A stretch of DNA of 5,081 bases from Candidatus Solincola tengchongensis. Its GTDB lineage: Bacteria; Actinomycetota; Geothermincolia; Geothermincolales; RBG-13-55-18. Every line of letters starts with the position of its first letter. Position 1 is the first letter of the stretch. The translations under genes and the position numbers were made by a program. Of this stretch, positions 1 to 4,968 are shown one piece after another. Where the stretch lies: positions 7,523-12,603 of the forward strand of contig MU158580.1 of the NCBI GenBank assembly GCA_015711895.1. Direction: 5' to 3'. Below the pieces are notes generated by a model. The model did not search any database and had not been told where the DNA came from. It worked only from the letters and a program-made list of their open reading frames with translations.

Positions 1-237
1 AAGGTCGCCGGGAAGGAGAGGATACTGGCCGTGGTGGGGGGATCGCACCTGGCCTTCCTGGGAGAGGAGCAGCTCACGGCAACCATATCCGCTTTCCGGG
101 AGATGGACCCCCTGCGACTGGCCTTCTCCCACTGCACAGGGCAGGAAGCGGCCTGCCGGCTGGCCGCCGCCTTTGGAAAACGCTTCATCTTCACCCAGGC
201 CGGAAACTGCTTGGAGCTGGGGGGATCATCCTTCTGA
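1..237 (+). CDS. MBL-fold metallo-hydrolase, C-terminal part (5' truncated)
   Basis: The frame is open from the first base and ends at TGA, giving the last 78 residues; the N-terminal part, with the main HxHxDH zinc motif, lies outside the window. The visible part has a GGSHL segment (His16 of the fragment) and a SHCTG segment (His44), followed by an alanine-rich helix, FGKRFIF and a C-terminal strand ending in LEL. This order is typical of the C-terminus of MBL-fold proteins in COG1237, often annotated as dihydropterin-ribofuranosyl-aminobenzene-phosphate synthase-like, where these histidines complete the metal site. The true substrate cannot be inferred. A terminator-like hairpin starts 8 bases after the stop, so the gene probably ends its own transcription unit. 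An internal GTG at position 31 is not the start, because family-conserved sequence continues upstream of it. Confidence 0.8.
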   Translation, partial: KVAGKERILAVVGGSHLAFLGEEQLTATISAFREMDPLRLAFSHCTGQEAACRLAAAFGKRFIFTQAGNCLELGGSSF

Positions 238-245
238 GGGCACCC

Positions 246-280
246 GCCCGCCTCCGGCTTTGGTCGGCCCGGTGGGCTTT
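246..280 (+). terminator. Possible intrinsic terminator after the MBL-fold gene
   Basis: GCCCGCC (246-252) can pair with GGTGGGC (271-277) as a 7-bp stem with one G-T wobble. A second short CCG/CGG pairing (254-256 with 265-267) lies inside it. The right arm runs directly into TTTCCTC, a short T-rich tail. The hairpin begins just after the stop of the upstream gene. The T-tract is weak, so termination may be partial or factor-dependent. Confidence 0.4.
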
Positions 281-312
281 CCTCACTACCCGTGAACGCC
301 GGAGCAGGAGCG

Positions 313-343
313 ATGACCGCGTCCCGAAGGGTTATACTATTAC
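313..343 (+). promoter_or_regulatory. Possible sigma-70-type promoter for the dehydrogenase gene
   Basis: An AT-rich patch, GTTATACTATTAC, stands out in GC-rich surroundings. TATACT at 333-338 matches the TATAAT -10 consensus at five of six positions. ATGACC (313-318) is the only -35-like element nearby. It is 14 bp from TATACT, which is short, but 16 bp from the alternative -10 TACTAT (335-340). Transcription from here would give a 5' leader of about 120 nt before the TTG start at 468. Confidence 0.35.
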
Positions 344-367
344 GGTCGGGAGAGGAACGGGAGCGAC

Positions 368-459
368 ATGCCCGGGACGGGATGCGGGCTCGGCGGCCGT
401 TGCCGCGAGGGGCGGCGACGGTGGGAAGTCCGTCTCCTGGGAGGGTAACGGAAGGAGGT
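368..459 (+). promoter_or_regulatory. Structured leader with possible short upstream ORF, before the dehydrogenase
   Basis: CCGTTGCCGC (397-406) and GCGGCGACGG (412-421) form a 10-bp stem with one G-T wobble and a 5-nt loop. The hairpin lies inside a 26-codon ATG ORF (368-448) that follows a GGGAG (359-363) and stops 3 nt before the dehydrogenase Shine-Dalgarno sequence. CTCCT at 434-438 can pair with AGGAG at 453-457 inside that Shine-Dalgarno. The sequence shows only the pairing potential; a regulatory role is inference. The encoded peptide is Gly/Arg-rich, which is also what random GC-rich DNA would encode. Confidence 0.25.
452..459 (+). promoter_or_regulatory. Ribosome binding site fixing the TTG start at 468
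   Basis: AAGGAGGT matches the 16S rRNA 3' end closely and sits 8 nt before TTG at 468. This supports the non-ATG start, which also places the Rossmann glycine motif at the usual distance from the N-terminus of a short-chain dehydrogenase. Confidence 0.75.
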
Positions 460-467
460 AGGTCGGG

Positions 468-1238
468 TTGTACAGGGAGAAGTTTTCGCTGCAGGACAAG
501 GTGGCCATCATCACCGGCGGGAGCCGCGGCATAGGGAAGGCCATCGCCGAGGGTTTCGCCGAGATGGGGGCTAAGGTGGTCCTGGCCAGCCGCAAGGCCG
601 AGGCCCTGGAGGAGGTACGCAGGGGCATCCAGGAAAGGGGAGGGGAGGCCCACGTCATCCCCACTCACATGGGGGACCTCGAGGGCATCGAGAGGCTGGT
701 CCAGGGGACCCTGGACAGGTACGGGACCATAGATATCCTGGTGAACAACGCCGCCACCAACCCCGTCTTCTGCAGCACGGCGGAGATCGAGGAAGCGGCC
801 TGGAACAAGATCATGGACGTCAACGTGAAGGGGGTCTTCTTCCTGACCCAGAAGGTGGGGAAGGTGTTGTGCGACAAGGGTTCGGGCTCGGTGATCAACA
901 TCTCCTCCGAGGCCGGTTTCTGCCCCACCCCCTTCCTGGGAGTTTATTCCATATCCAAGGCGGCGGTGAACATGCTCACCAAGGTCTTCGCCCAGGAGTG
1001 GGGGCCCAAAGGGGTGAGGGTGAACGCCATAGCCCCCGGGCTGGTGCGCACCCATTTCAGCCAGGCCCTGTGGGGCAACGAGGCCATCCTCCAGACTGCC
1101 CTGGCCTCCATCCCTCTGGGCAGGATAGCGGAGCCGGAGGAGATCGTGGGCCTGGCCATCTATCTGGCGTCCGAGGCCTCGAGTTACGTGACGGGACAGG
1201 TCTTCCTCGTGGACGGGGGCCGCGAGGTCTTCGCCTGA
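468..1238 (+). CDS. SDR family NAD(P)-dependent oxidoreductase (DHRS4-like)
   Basis: This 256-residue protein has the normal length of a classical short-chain dehydrogenase/reductase, a cytoplasmic enzyme that interconverts alcohols and ketones with NAD(P)(H). The cofactor motif TGGSRGIG is at 16-23, NNAA at 93-96, the structural Asn at 119 (DVNVKG), the catalytic Ser at 147, and YxxxK at Tyr160 and Lys164. The NAIAPG segment is at 186-191 and the closing VDGG at 248-251. Basic residues at Arg20 and Arg42 suggest a preference for NADP(H). The segments THMGD, YSISKAAVNML, LWGNEAI and PLGRIAEPEEI resemble DHRS4-like carbonyl reductases, many of which carry loose names such as glucose 1-dehydrogenase. 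The substrate is not determined; a 3-hydroxyacyl-CoA or another secondary alcohol would fit the neighbouring ene-reductase. The ene-reductase starts 78 bp downstream with no evident terminator, so the two may be co-transcribed. Confidence 0.93.
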   Translation: MYREKFSLQDKVAIITGGSRGIGKAIAEGFAEMGAKVVLASRKAEALEEVRRGIQERGGEAHVIPTHMGDLEGIERLVQGTLDRYGTIDILVNNAATNPVFCSTAEIEEAAWNKIMDVNVKGVFFLTQKVGKVLCDKGSGSVINISSEAGFCPTPFLGVYSISKAAVNMLTKVFAQEWGPKGVRVNAIAPGLVRTHFSQALWGNEAILQTALASIPLGRIAEPEEIVGLAIYLASEASSYVTGQVFLVDGGREVFA

Positions 1239-1316
1239 TGCTTCCCTCCCCGGTGGCGGGCGCAGGGCGACGAGCGGGAGAGGGCCGACGAAGGCGGGAA
1301 TTGGGGAGATAATGGC

Positions 1317-3299
1317 ATGGGAAGCGATAAGGGAAAGGCGAAGCCCTCCCTCTGGGAGCCCGTGCGCCTCGGTGGGCTCCTGCTCCGCAACCGCACGGTG
1401 ATGCCTGCCATGGGAACCGGATACGCCTCCGTGGGGGGCGAGGTCACCCCCAGGCTAACCGCCTACCTGCGGACGCGGGCCGAGGGAGGGGTGGGGCTCA
1501 TCATCACCGAGGTGATGGCCGTGCATCCCCTGGGAAAGGGCTTCGCCTCCGAATTGGGCATCTACGACGATTCCTTTCTGCCCGGGCTTTCGGAACTGGC
1601 CCGGGCGGTAAAGGGGGCGGGAGCCGCGGTGGCGGCGCAACTCCACCATGCCGGGCGGGAGACCTTTCCCCAGGTGATAGGGGATCAGCCCGTCGCCCCC
1701 TCGCCCATCCCCAGCAGGGCCATGGGGCAGATGCCCCGAGCCCTCACCAGAGAGGAGATAGGAGAACTGGTATCCCGCTACGCGGATGCAGGCAGGAGGG
1801 CGAGGGAAGCCGGTTTCGACGCCGTGGAGATACACGGGGCGCACGGTTACCTGGTCAACCAGTTCCTCTCCCCCTATTCCAACCGTCGTGACGACGAGTA
1901 CGGCGGCGACGCGTCCGGGCGCTTCCGCTTCGCTCGGGAGGTGGTCAGGGCGGTGAAGGAGGGGGCGGGTCGCGATTTTCCGGTCATCTTCCGCTTCTCG
2001 GCCTCCGAGGACGTGAAGGGAGGTTACGACCTGGATTACCTCCTGCCCCTCCTGCCCTTGCTGGTGCAGGACGGCGTGGACGCCTTCCACGTCTCCCGGG
2101 GAGTGTACGATTCGCCCGGCAACCCAACCTGTCCCGGGCTTCATCACCCGGAAGGGATAAACGTGGAGCACGCGGCTCGAGTAAAGGAGGCGGTGGGCGT
2201 CCCGGTCATCGTGGTGGGGAAGCTCCATGACACCCGCCTGGCGGAGGAGGTGGTGGCCTCGGGGCACGCCGACATGGTGGCCTTCGGTCGCCAGCACCTG
2301 GCCGACCCCCACTTCCTGGCCAAGGCCATGGAGGGGAGACATGAGGACATCCGGCCCTGCCTGTCCTGCAACCAGGGGTGCATCGAGCGCCTGATGTTCG
2401 AGTTCCGTTCCGTGACCTGCACCGTGAACCCGGATTGCGGCAACGAATGGCGCCTCGTTCGCGGCACACGGGGACGCAAGGGCCCCTTCCTGGTGTTGGG
2501 GGCCGGGCCGGCGGGCCTCCAGGCGGCCATCACCCTCCGGGAAGGGGGAGCTGAGGTCCGGGTGGTGGAGAGGGAGGACGAACCCGGAGGGCAGTTGCGG
2601 GCGGCCTCCCGGCCTCCCCACAAGGAGCCTTACCGGAGATGGGTCGACTGGGCGGTCCGCCGCCTGGAGGGACTGGGGGTAAGAGTGGAGGCGGGGCGGT
2701 CCTCTTGGCGGGATGCGCTCCCGGAGGAAGATTGGGAGGGAGTGGTGGCCGCCTGCGGTTCGGAACCCGTCATACCTTCCCTGCCGGGTGTGGAGCTCTC
2801 CCACAACCTGGAGGCCAGGGAGGTCCTCCTGGAGCATGTGAGGCCCGGAAAGCGGGTGCTGGTGGTGGGAGCGGGTCTCGTGGGCATGGAGACCGCCGAT
2901 TACCTCCTCGCTCGTGGCCATGAGGTCACCGTGGTGGAGGAGGCGGAGACGCCGCCTGTCTCCCCGCTCACCTCCCACGGGTATTACCTCCACCGCCGCC
3001 TGCGCGACGAAGCGCGCCTCCTTCTGGGGGCCAGGGTGATTAAGGTGACCGCCTCGGGTGCGGTTATCCGTCGAGTGGGGTGTGTGGAGGAGGAGGTGGA
3101 GGCGGACAGCGTGGTGTGGGCGGTGGGTTCCGTCCCGCGGAGGGAGCCGCTGCAGGCCGCCGCCGAGCTGGGCCTGAAGGCGGAGTCGGCCGGGGATGCG
3201 GTGGAGCCGCGTCGCCTCCTGGAGGCCGTGCACGAGGGAGCCGCGGCGGCCAGGGCTCTCCTCTATCCCGAGGAAGCGGAGGAAGAAGGAAGGGGTTAA
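1317..3299 (+). CDS. FAD/FMN/4Fe-4S ene-reductase, Old Yellow Enzyme / 2,4-dienoyl-CoA reductase family
   Basis: The 660-residue protein has the three-part build of FadH, enoate reductase and BaiCD/BaiH-type enzymes, which reduce activated C=C bonds. Residues about 10-345 form an FMN-binding TIM barrel, with AQLHHAGR at 107-114, HGAHGY at 173-178 and FGRQHLADP at 323-331. His173, His176 and Tyr178 match the substrate-binding and proton-donor positions of OYE enzymes. A cluster motif follows: Cys348, Cys351, Cys355 and Cys368 (C-x2-C-x3-C-x12-C) for one 4Fe-4S. The FAD Rossmann motif GAGPAG is at 395-400 and the nucleotide Rossmann motif GAGLVG at 518-523. A GDAVEPRRLLEAVHEG segment near 626-641 closes the FAD site. 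By family, electrons flow from NAD(P)H through FAD and Fe-S to FMN. The ATG at 1317 follows GGGGAG (1303-1308) by 8 nt; an ATG at 1312 is in another frame. The substrate is uncertain: dienoyl-CoA, enoate or a steroid-like enone are all possible. Confidence 0.92.
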   Translation: MGSDKGKAKPSLWEPVRLGGLLLRNRTVMPAMGTGYASVGGEVTPRLTAYLRTRAEGGVGLIITEVMAVHPLGKGFASELGIYDDSFLPGLSELARAVKGAGAAVAAQLHHAGRETFPQVIGDQPVAPSPIPSRAMGQMPRALTREEIGELVSRYADAGRRAREAGFDAVEIHGAHGYLVNQFLSPYSNRRDDEYGGDASGRFRFAREVVRAVKEGAGRDFPVIFRFSASEDVKGGYDLDYLLPLLPLLVQDGVDAFHVSRGVYDSPGNPTCPGLHHPEGINVEHAARVKEAVGVPVIVVGKLHDTRLAEEVVASGHADMVAFGRQHLADPHFLAKAMEGRHEDIRPCLSCNQGCIERLMFEFRSVTCTVNPDCGNEWRLVRGTRGRKGPFLVLGAGPAGLQAAITLREGGAEVRVVEREDEPGGQLRAASRPPHKEPYRRWVDWAVRRLEGLGVRVEAGRSSWRDALPEEDWEGVVAACGSEPVIPSLPGVELSHNLEAREVLLEHVRPGKRVLVVGAGLVGMETADYLLARGHEVTVVEEAETPPVSPLTSHGYYLHRRLRDEARLLLGARVIKVTASGAVIRRVGCVEEEVEADSVVWAVGSVPRREPLQAAAELGLKAESAGDAVEPRRLLEAVHEGAAAARALLYPEEAEEEGRG

Positions 3300-3439
3300 A
3301 GGAGGGACGAGAAGGTCTGCGGCCGGATGCTCCCCGAACCTCCCCGTCAAGCCTCATAAACAAGTGCCGGGAAGCCCGAAGGTTCAAAGAAAGACCTGAA
3401 GTGGTTGGAAAAACCTGGGAGCGCCACTGCGGAGAGGTC

Positions 3440-3478
3440 ATGAGACGAGAGACGAATGGAAGGGGGTGTTCGCGGTGA
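3440..3478 (+). other. Possible 12-codon upstream ORF overlapping the macrodomain start
   Basis: ATG at 3440 follows GGAGAGG (3431-3437) and opens a 12-codon frame reading MRRETNGRGCSR. Its TGA (3476-3478) overlaps the GTG at 3475 as GTGA, the arrangement seen in translationally coupled genes. The rest of the 175-bp gap from 3300 holds no gene; it is less GC-rich than its surroundings and has only weak 4-5 bp inverted repeats. The frame is so short that chance is a serious alternative. Confidence 0.2.
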
Positions 3479-4008
3479 AGGAATACATGGACGGAAGGGT
3501 GGTCATCACCAAGGGAGACATCACCACCTTCGAAGTGGACGCCATCGTCAACGCCGCCAACAGGTCCCTTTTAGGAGGAGGTGGGGTGGACGGGGCCATT
3601 CACCGGGCGGCAGGGCCCCAGCTCCTGGAGGAGTGCCGAACCCTGGGCGGCTGCGAGACCGGACAGGCGAAGATCACCAAGGGTTACCGGCTTCCCGCCC
3701 GTCACGTGATCCATACCGTGGGCCCGGTATGGCACGGGGGGGACCGTAACGAGGACTCCCTCCTGGCCGATTGCTACCGCAACAGCCTGGCCCTGGCCCT
3801 GCAGCATGGACTGGAGACGGTGGCCTTCCCCTCCATCTCCACCGGGGCCTACGGGTTCCCCATCCACCGTGCCGCGCCCATCGCCATGCGCACGGTTAAA
3901 GAGGTGCTGGAGGCCAACCCCGCCCTGAAGAAGGTCTATTTCGTCTGCTTCAGCGAGGGGGACCTCCAGGTCTACCTGGAAAAGGCCGAGGAGATATTCG
4001 GCGGTTGA
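3475..4008 (+). CDS. Macrodomain protein, O-acetyl-ADP-ribose deacetylase / ADP-ribosyl hydrolase (YmdB-like)
   Basis: This single-domain macro protein of 177 residues matches E. coli YmdB in length and motif order. It is expected to hydrolyse O-acetyl-ADP-ribose and possibly ADP-ribose esters on proteins or nucleic acids. Counting from GTG at 3475, GDIT is at 14-17 (adenine contact region), NAAN at 26-29, GGGGVDGAIH at 34-43, HTVGPVW at 80-86 and STGAYGFP at 122-129. Asn29 and Asp39 align with the catalytic Asn25 and Asp35 of YmdB, so the enzyme looks active. I prefer the GTG at 3475 because AAGGGGG (3460-3466) lies 8 nt upstream. A GTG at 3466 overlaps that site, while the ATG at 3487, after GAAGGA, would match the YmdB N-terminus exactly and is a fair alternative. 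A hairpin follows directly after the stop, and a phosphatase gene lies downstream. Confidence 0.94.
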   Translation: MKEYMDGRVVITKGDITTFEVDAIVNAANRSLLGGGGVDGAIHRAAGPQLLEECRTLGGCETGQAKITKGYRLPARHVIHTVGPVWHGGDRNEDSLLADCYRNSLALALQHGLETVAFPSISTGAYGFPIHRAAPIAMRTVKEVLEANPALKKVYFVCFSEGDLQVYLEKAEEIFGG

Positions 4009-4047
4009 GGGCCGGGCACGACTCCGAGGATGCATGGAGCCCGGCCC
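4009..4047 (+). terminator. Hairpin directly after the macrodomain gene, possible terminator
   Basis: GGGCCGGGC (4009-4017) and GCCCGGCCC (4039-4047) are exact 9-bp inverted repeats separated by 21 nt. TCC/GGA (4023-4025 with 4036-4038) can extend the stem inside. The left arm starts at the base after the stop codon. No T-tract follows, so this is either a T-less terminator, as proposed in some high-GC bacteria, or an mRNA 3'-end stabiliser. Confidence 0.35.
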
Positions 4048-4069
4048 GCCGATGTTGTCCACACCCGTG

Positions 4070-4150
4070 GCCGGCCGGCATAGGCGGAGGTCCGCCGACG
4101 CGGAGGGAGTCGAAGCGCCAGGGAAAAGCCGCTGTGGAACTCGGGCCGGC
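4070..4150 (+). other. Fold-prone intergenic element upstream of the phosphatase
   Basis: Three nested pairings could form a three-way junction. The closing helix is GCCGGCC (4070-4076) with GGCCGGC (4144-4150). The first inner hairpin is GGCGGAGGTCCGCC (4083-4096). The second pairs GAGT (4107-4110) with ACTC (4139-4142), and inside it AGCG (4114-4117) with CGCT (4130-4133). No recognised riboswitch or RNA family is evident. The high GC content makes chance pairing likely. No convincing promoter is seen in the 4048-4194 stretch. Confidence 0.2.
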
Positions 4151-4194
4151 GTGATGGTGGCATTTTCACGCAGGGCAGAGAAGAAAGGGTCTTG

Positions 4195-4857
4195 GTGACC
4201 GGAGAGAGGGACGGGGGAGGACGTTTGGAGATCCTCTTCGTGTGTACGGGAAACGTCTGCCGCAGCGTCATGGCCGAGGCCTTCCTGCGGGAGGTCCTGG
4301 ATTCCGGACCCGCTGCGGCGGAGGTGAAGGTGGGTTCGGCGGGGCTGGACGCGCGAGAGGGGCAGCCTCCGCCGCGGGAGGTCCTCGAGGTGATGTCCGA
4401 ATGGGGGCTGGACGTCTCCGCGCATCGCTCCCGGTCCCTGGGGGAGGAGGACGTGGAGAGGGCGGACCTCATACTGACCATGGCCATGCACAACAGCCAG
4501 CGTCTTCTCACCAGGCACCAAGAGACGGTGGGCAAGGTCTTCACCCTCAAGGAGTTCGTCATCCAGGGCCGGGAGAAGGGGCACCGTTTGCGGTCCCGGA
4601 GCCCCGAGGAACGCCTCCAGGAACTGAAGGCGTGGATAAGGCACATAGAAGGCCTGGAAAGCGGGCCGGGAGAGGGAGGCCTGAACGAAAAACTCCGGCT
4701 CTTCTTCCTCCATTACTTTCACCTCTACGACCACCGCTTCACCATCGACGACCCTCTGGGGCAGTCCATGGATTTCATGCGCCGCACCGCGGAGGAGATA
4801 CGCGGGTGCGTGCGGGAGCTCGCGGGCCCCGACCTCCTGCGGCTCTCCACCGTTTGA
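4195..4857 (+). CDS. Low-molecular-weight protein phosphatase family protein with a large insertion
   Basis: The N-terminal half is a low-molecular-weight protein tyrosine/arginine phosphatase. From GTG at 4195 (220 residues), the P-loop CTGNVCRS is at 17-24, with nucleophile Cys17 and Arg23; VGSAGLDA is at 46-53 and ADLILTM at 90-96. KVFTLKEF is at 114-121, and the general-acid loop IDDPLG at 184-189 with Asp186 preceding Pro187. All catalytic parts are therefore present, and dephosphorylation of cytoplasmic proteins is expected. Usual family length is about 150 residues. The excess is mostly a 62-residue stretch (122-183) where B. subtilis YwlE has about 8. It is charged at first, then rich in aromatic residues and histidine (FFLHYFHLYDHR). 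The residue after CRS is Val, not the usual Pro. The start is uncertain: GTG 4195 follows AAAGGG (4184-4189), TTG 4192 is in frame, and TTG 4225 after GGAGG would give the compact family-like start MEILFVCTGN. Confidence 0.88.
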   Translation: MTGERDGGGRLEILFVCTGNVCRSVMAEAFLREVLDSGPAAAEVKVGSAGLDAREGQPPPREVLEVMSEWGLDVSAHRSRSLGEEDVERADLILTMAMHNSQRLLTRHQETVGKVFTLKEFVIQGREKGHRLRSRSPEERLQELKAWIRHIEGLESGPGEGGLNEKLRLFFLHYFHLYDHRFTIDDPLGQSMDFMRRTAEEIRGCVRELAGPDLLRLSTV

Positions 4858-4885
4858 GCTGGGTGGGGCGGTTGCGGCGGGTCTC

Positions 4886-4907
4886 ATATATGGATATGGA
4901 ATATGAT
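4886..4907 (+). promoter_or_regulatory. AT-rich pocket, possible promoter for the enoyl-CoA hydratase-like gene
   Basis: The 111-bp gap after the phosphatase contains an isolated AT-rich run with ATATGG repeated at 4888-4893 and 4894-4899. TATGAT at 4902-4907 matches the -10 consensus at five of six positions but lacks a well-placed -35. TTGCGG (4872-4877) is 17 bp from the weaker TATGGA (4895-4900). A start site here would give a leader of about 50-60 nt. Confidence 0.35.
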
Positions 4908-4956
4908 TCCGGCCATGCGGCGGAGAGGACGGTAAGGGAGAAAGGGAACGCAGGAC

Positions 4957-4965
4957 AAGGAGGTG
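4957..4965 (+). promoter_or_regulatory. Strong ribosome binding site for the enoyl-CoA hydratase-like gene
   Basis: AAGGAGGTG is a near-perfect anti-Shine-Dalgarno match and ends 3 nt before the ATG at 4969 (AGGAGG core to ATG 5 nt). It fixes the start and suggests efficient translation. Confidence 0.75.
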
Positions 4966-4968
4966 AAC

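Noticed and set aside
292..534. 80-codon + strand frame running into the dehydrogenase
   Set aside because: It overlaps the Rossmann motif region of the dehydrogenase in another frame, has no good ribosome binding site and encodes an Arg/Gly-rich product.
869..1312. 147-codon + strand frame overlapping the end of the dehydrogenase
   Set aside because: Out of frame with clear dehydrogenase sequence up to 1238 and Gly/Arg/Pro-rich; an alternate-frame shadow.
1455..3350. 631-codon open frame on the - strand opposite the ene-reductase
   Set aside because: It mirrors a gene whose + strand product has clear flavin, Fe-S and Rossmann motifs. The antisense product is Pro/Arg/His/Gly-rich with no recognisable domain, as expected from G/C-biased third positions.
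3361..3430. Possible promoter or terminator in the gap before the macrodomain (TTGGAA at 3405, small CGGG/CCCG hairpin at 3368-3378)
   Set aside because: No -10 element lies at a suitable distance from TTGGAA, and the hairpin has only 4 bp with a 3-nt loop.
3972..4646. 224-codon - strand frame over the gap and phosphatase
   Set aside because: Ser/Arg/Pro-rich product without motifs; it shadows the phosphatase coding sequence.
3571..4887. 438-codon open frame on the - strand across the macrodomain and phosphatase genes
   Set aside because: Both + strand genes are well supported by catalytic motifs. The antisense frame spans two genes and the gap, has low-complexity composition and no family signature.
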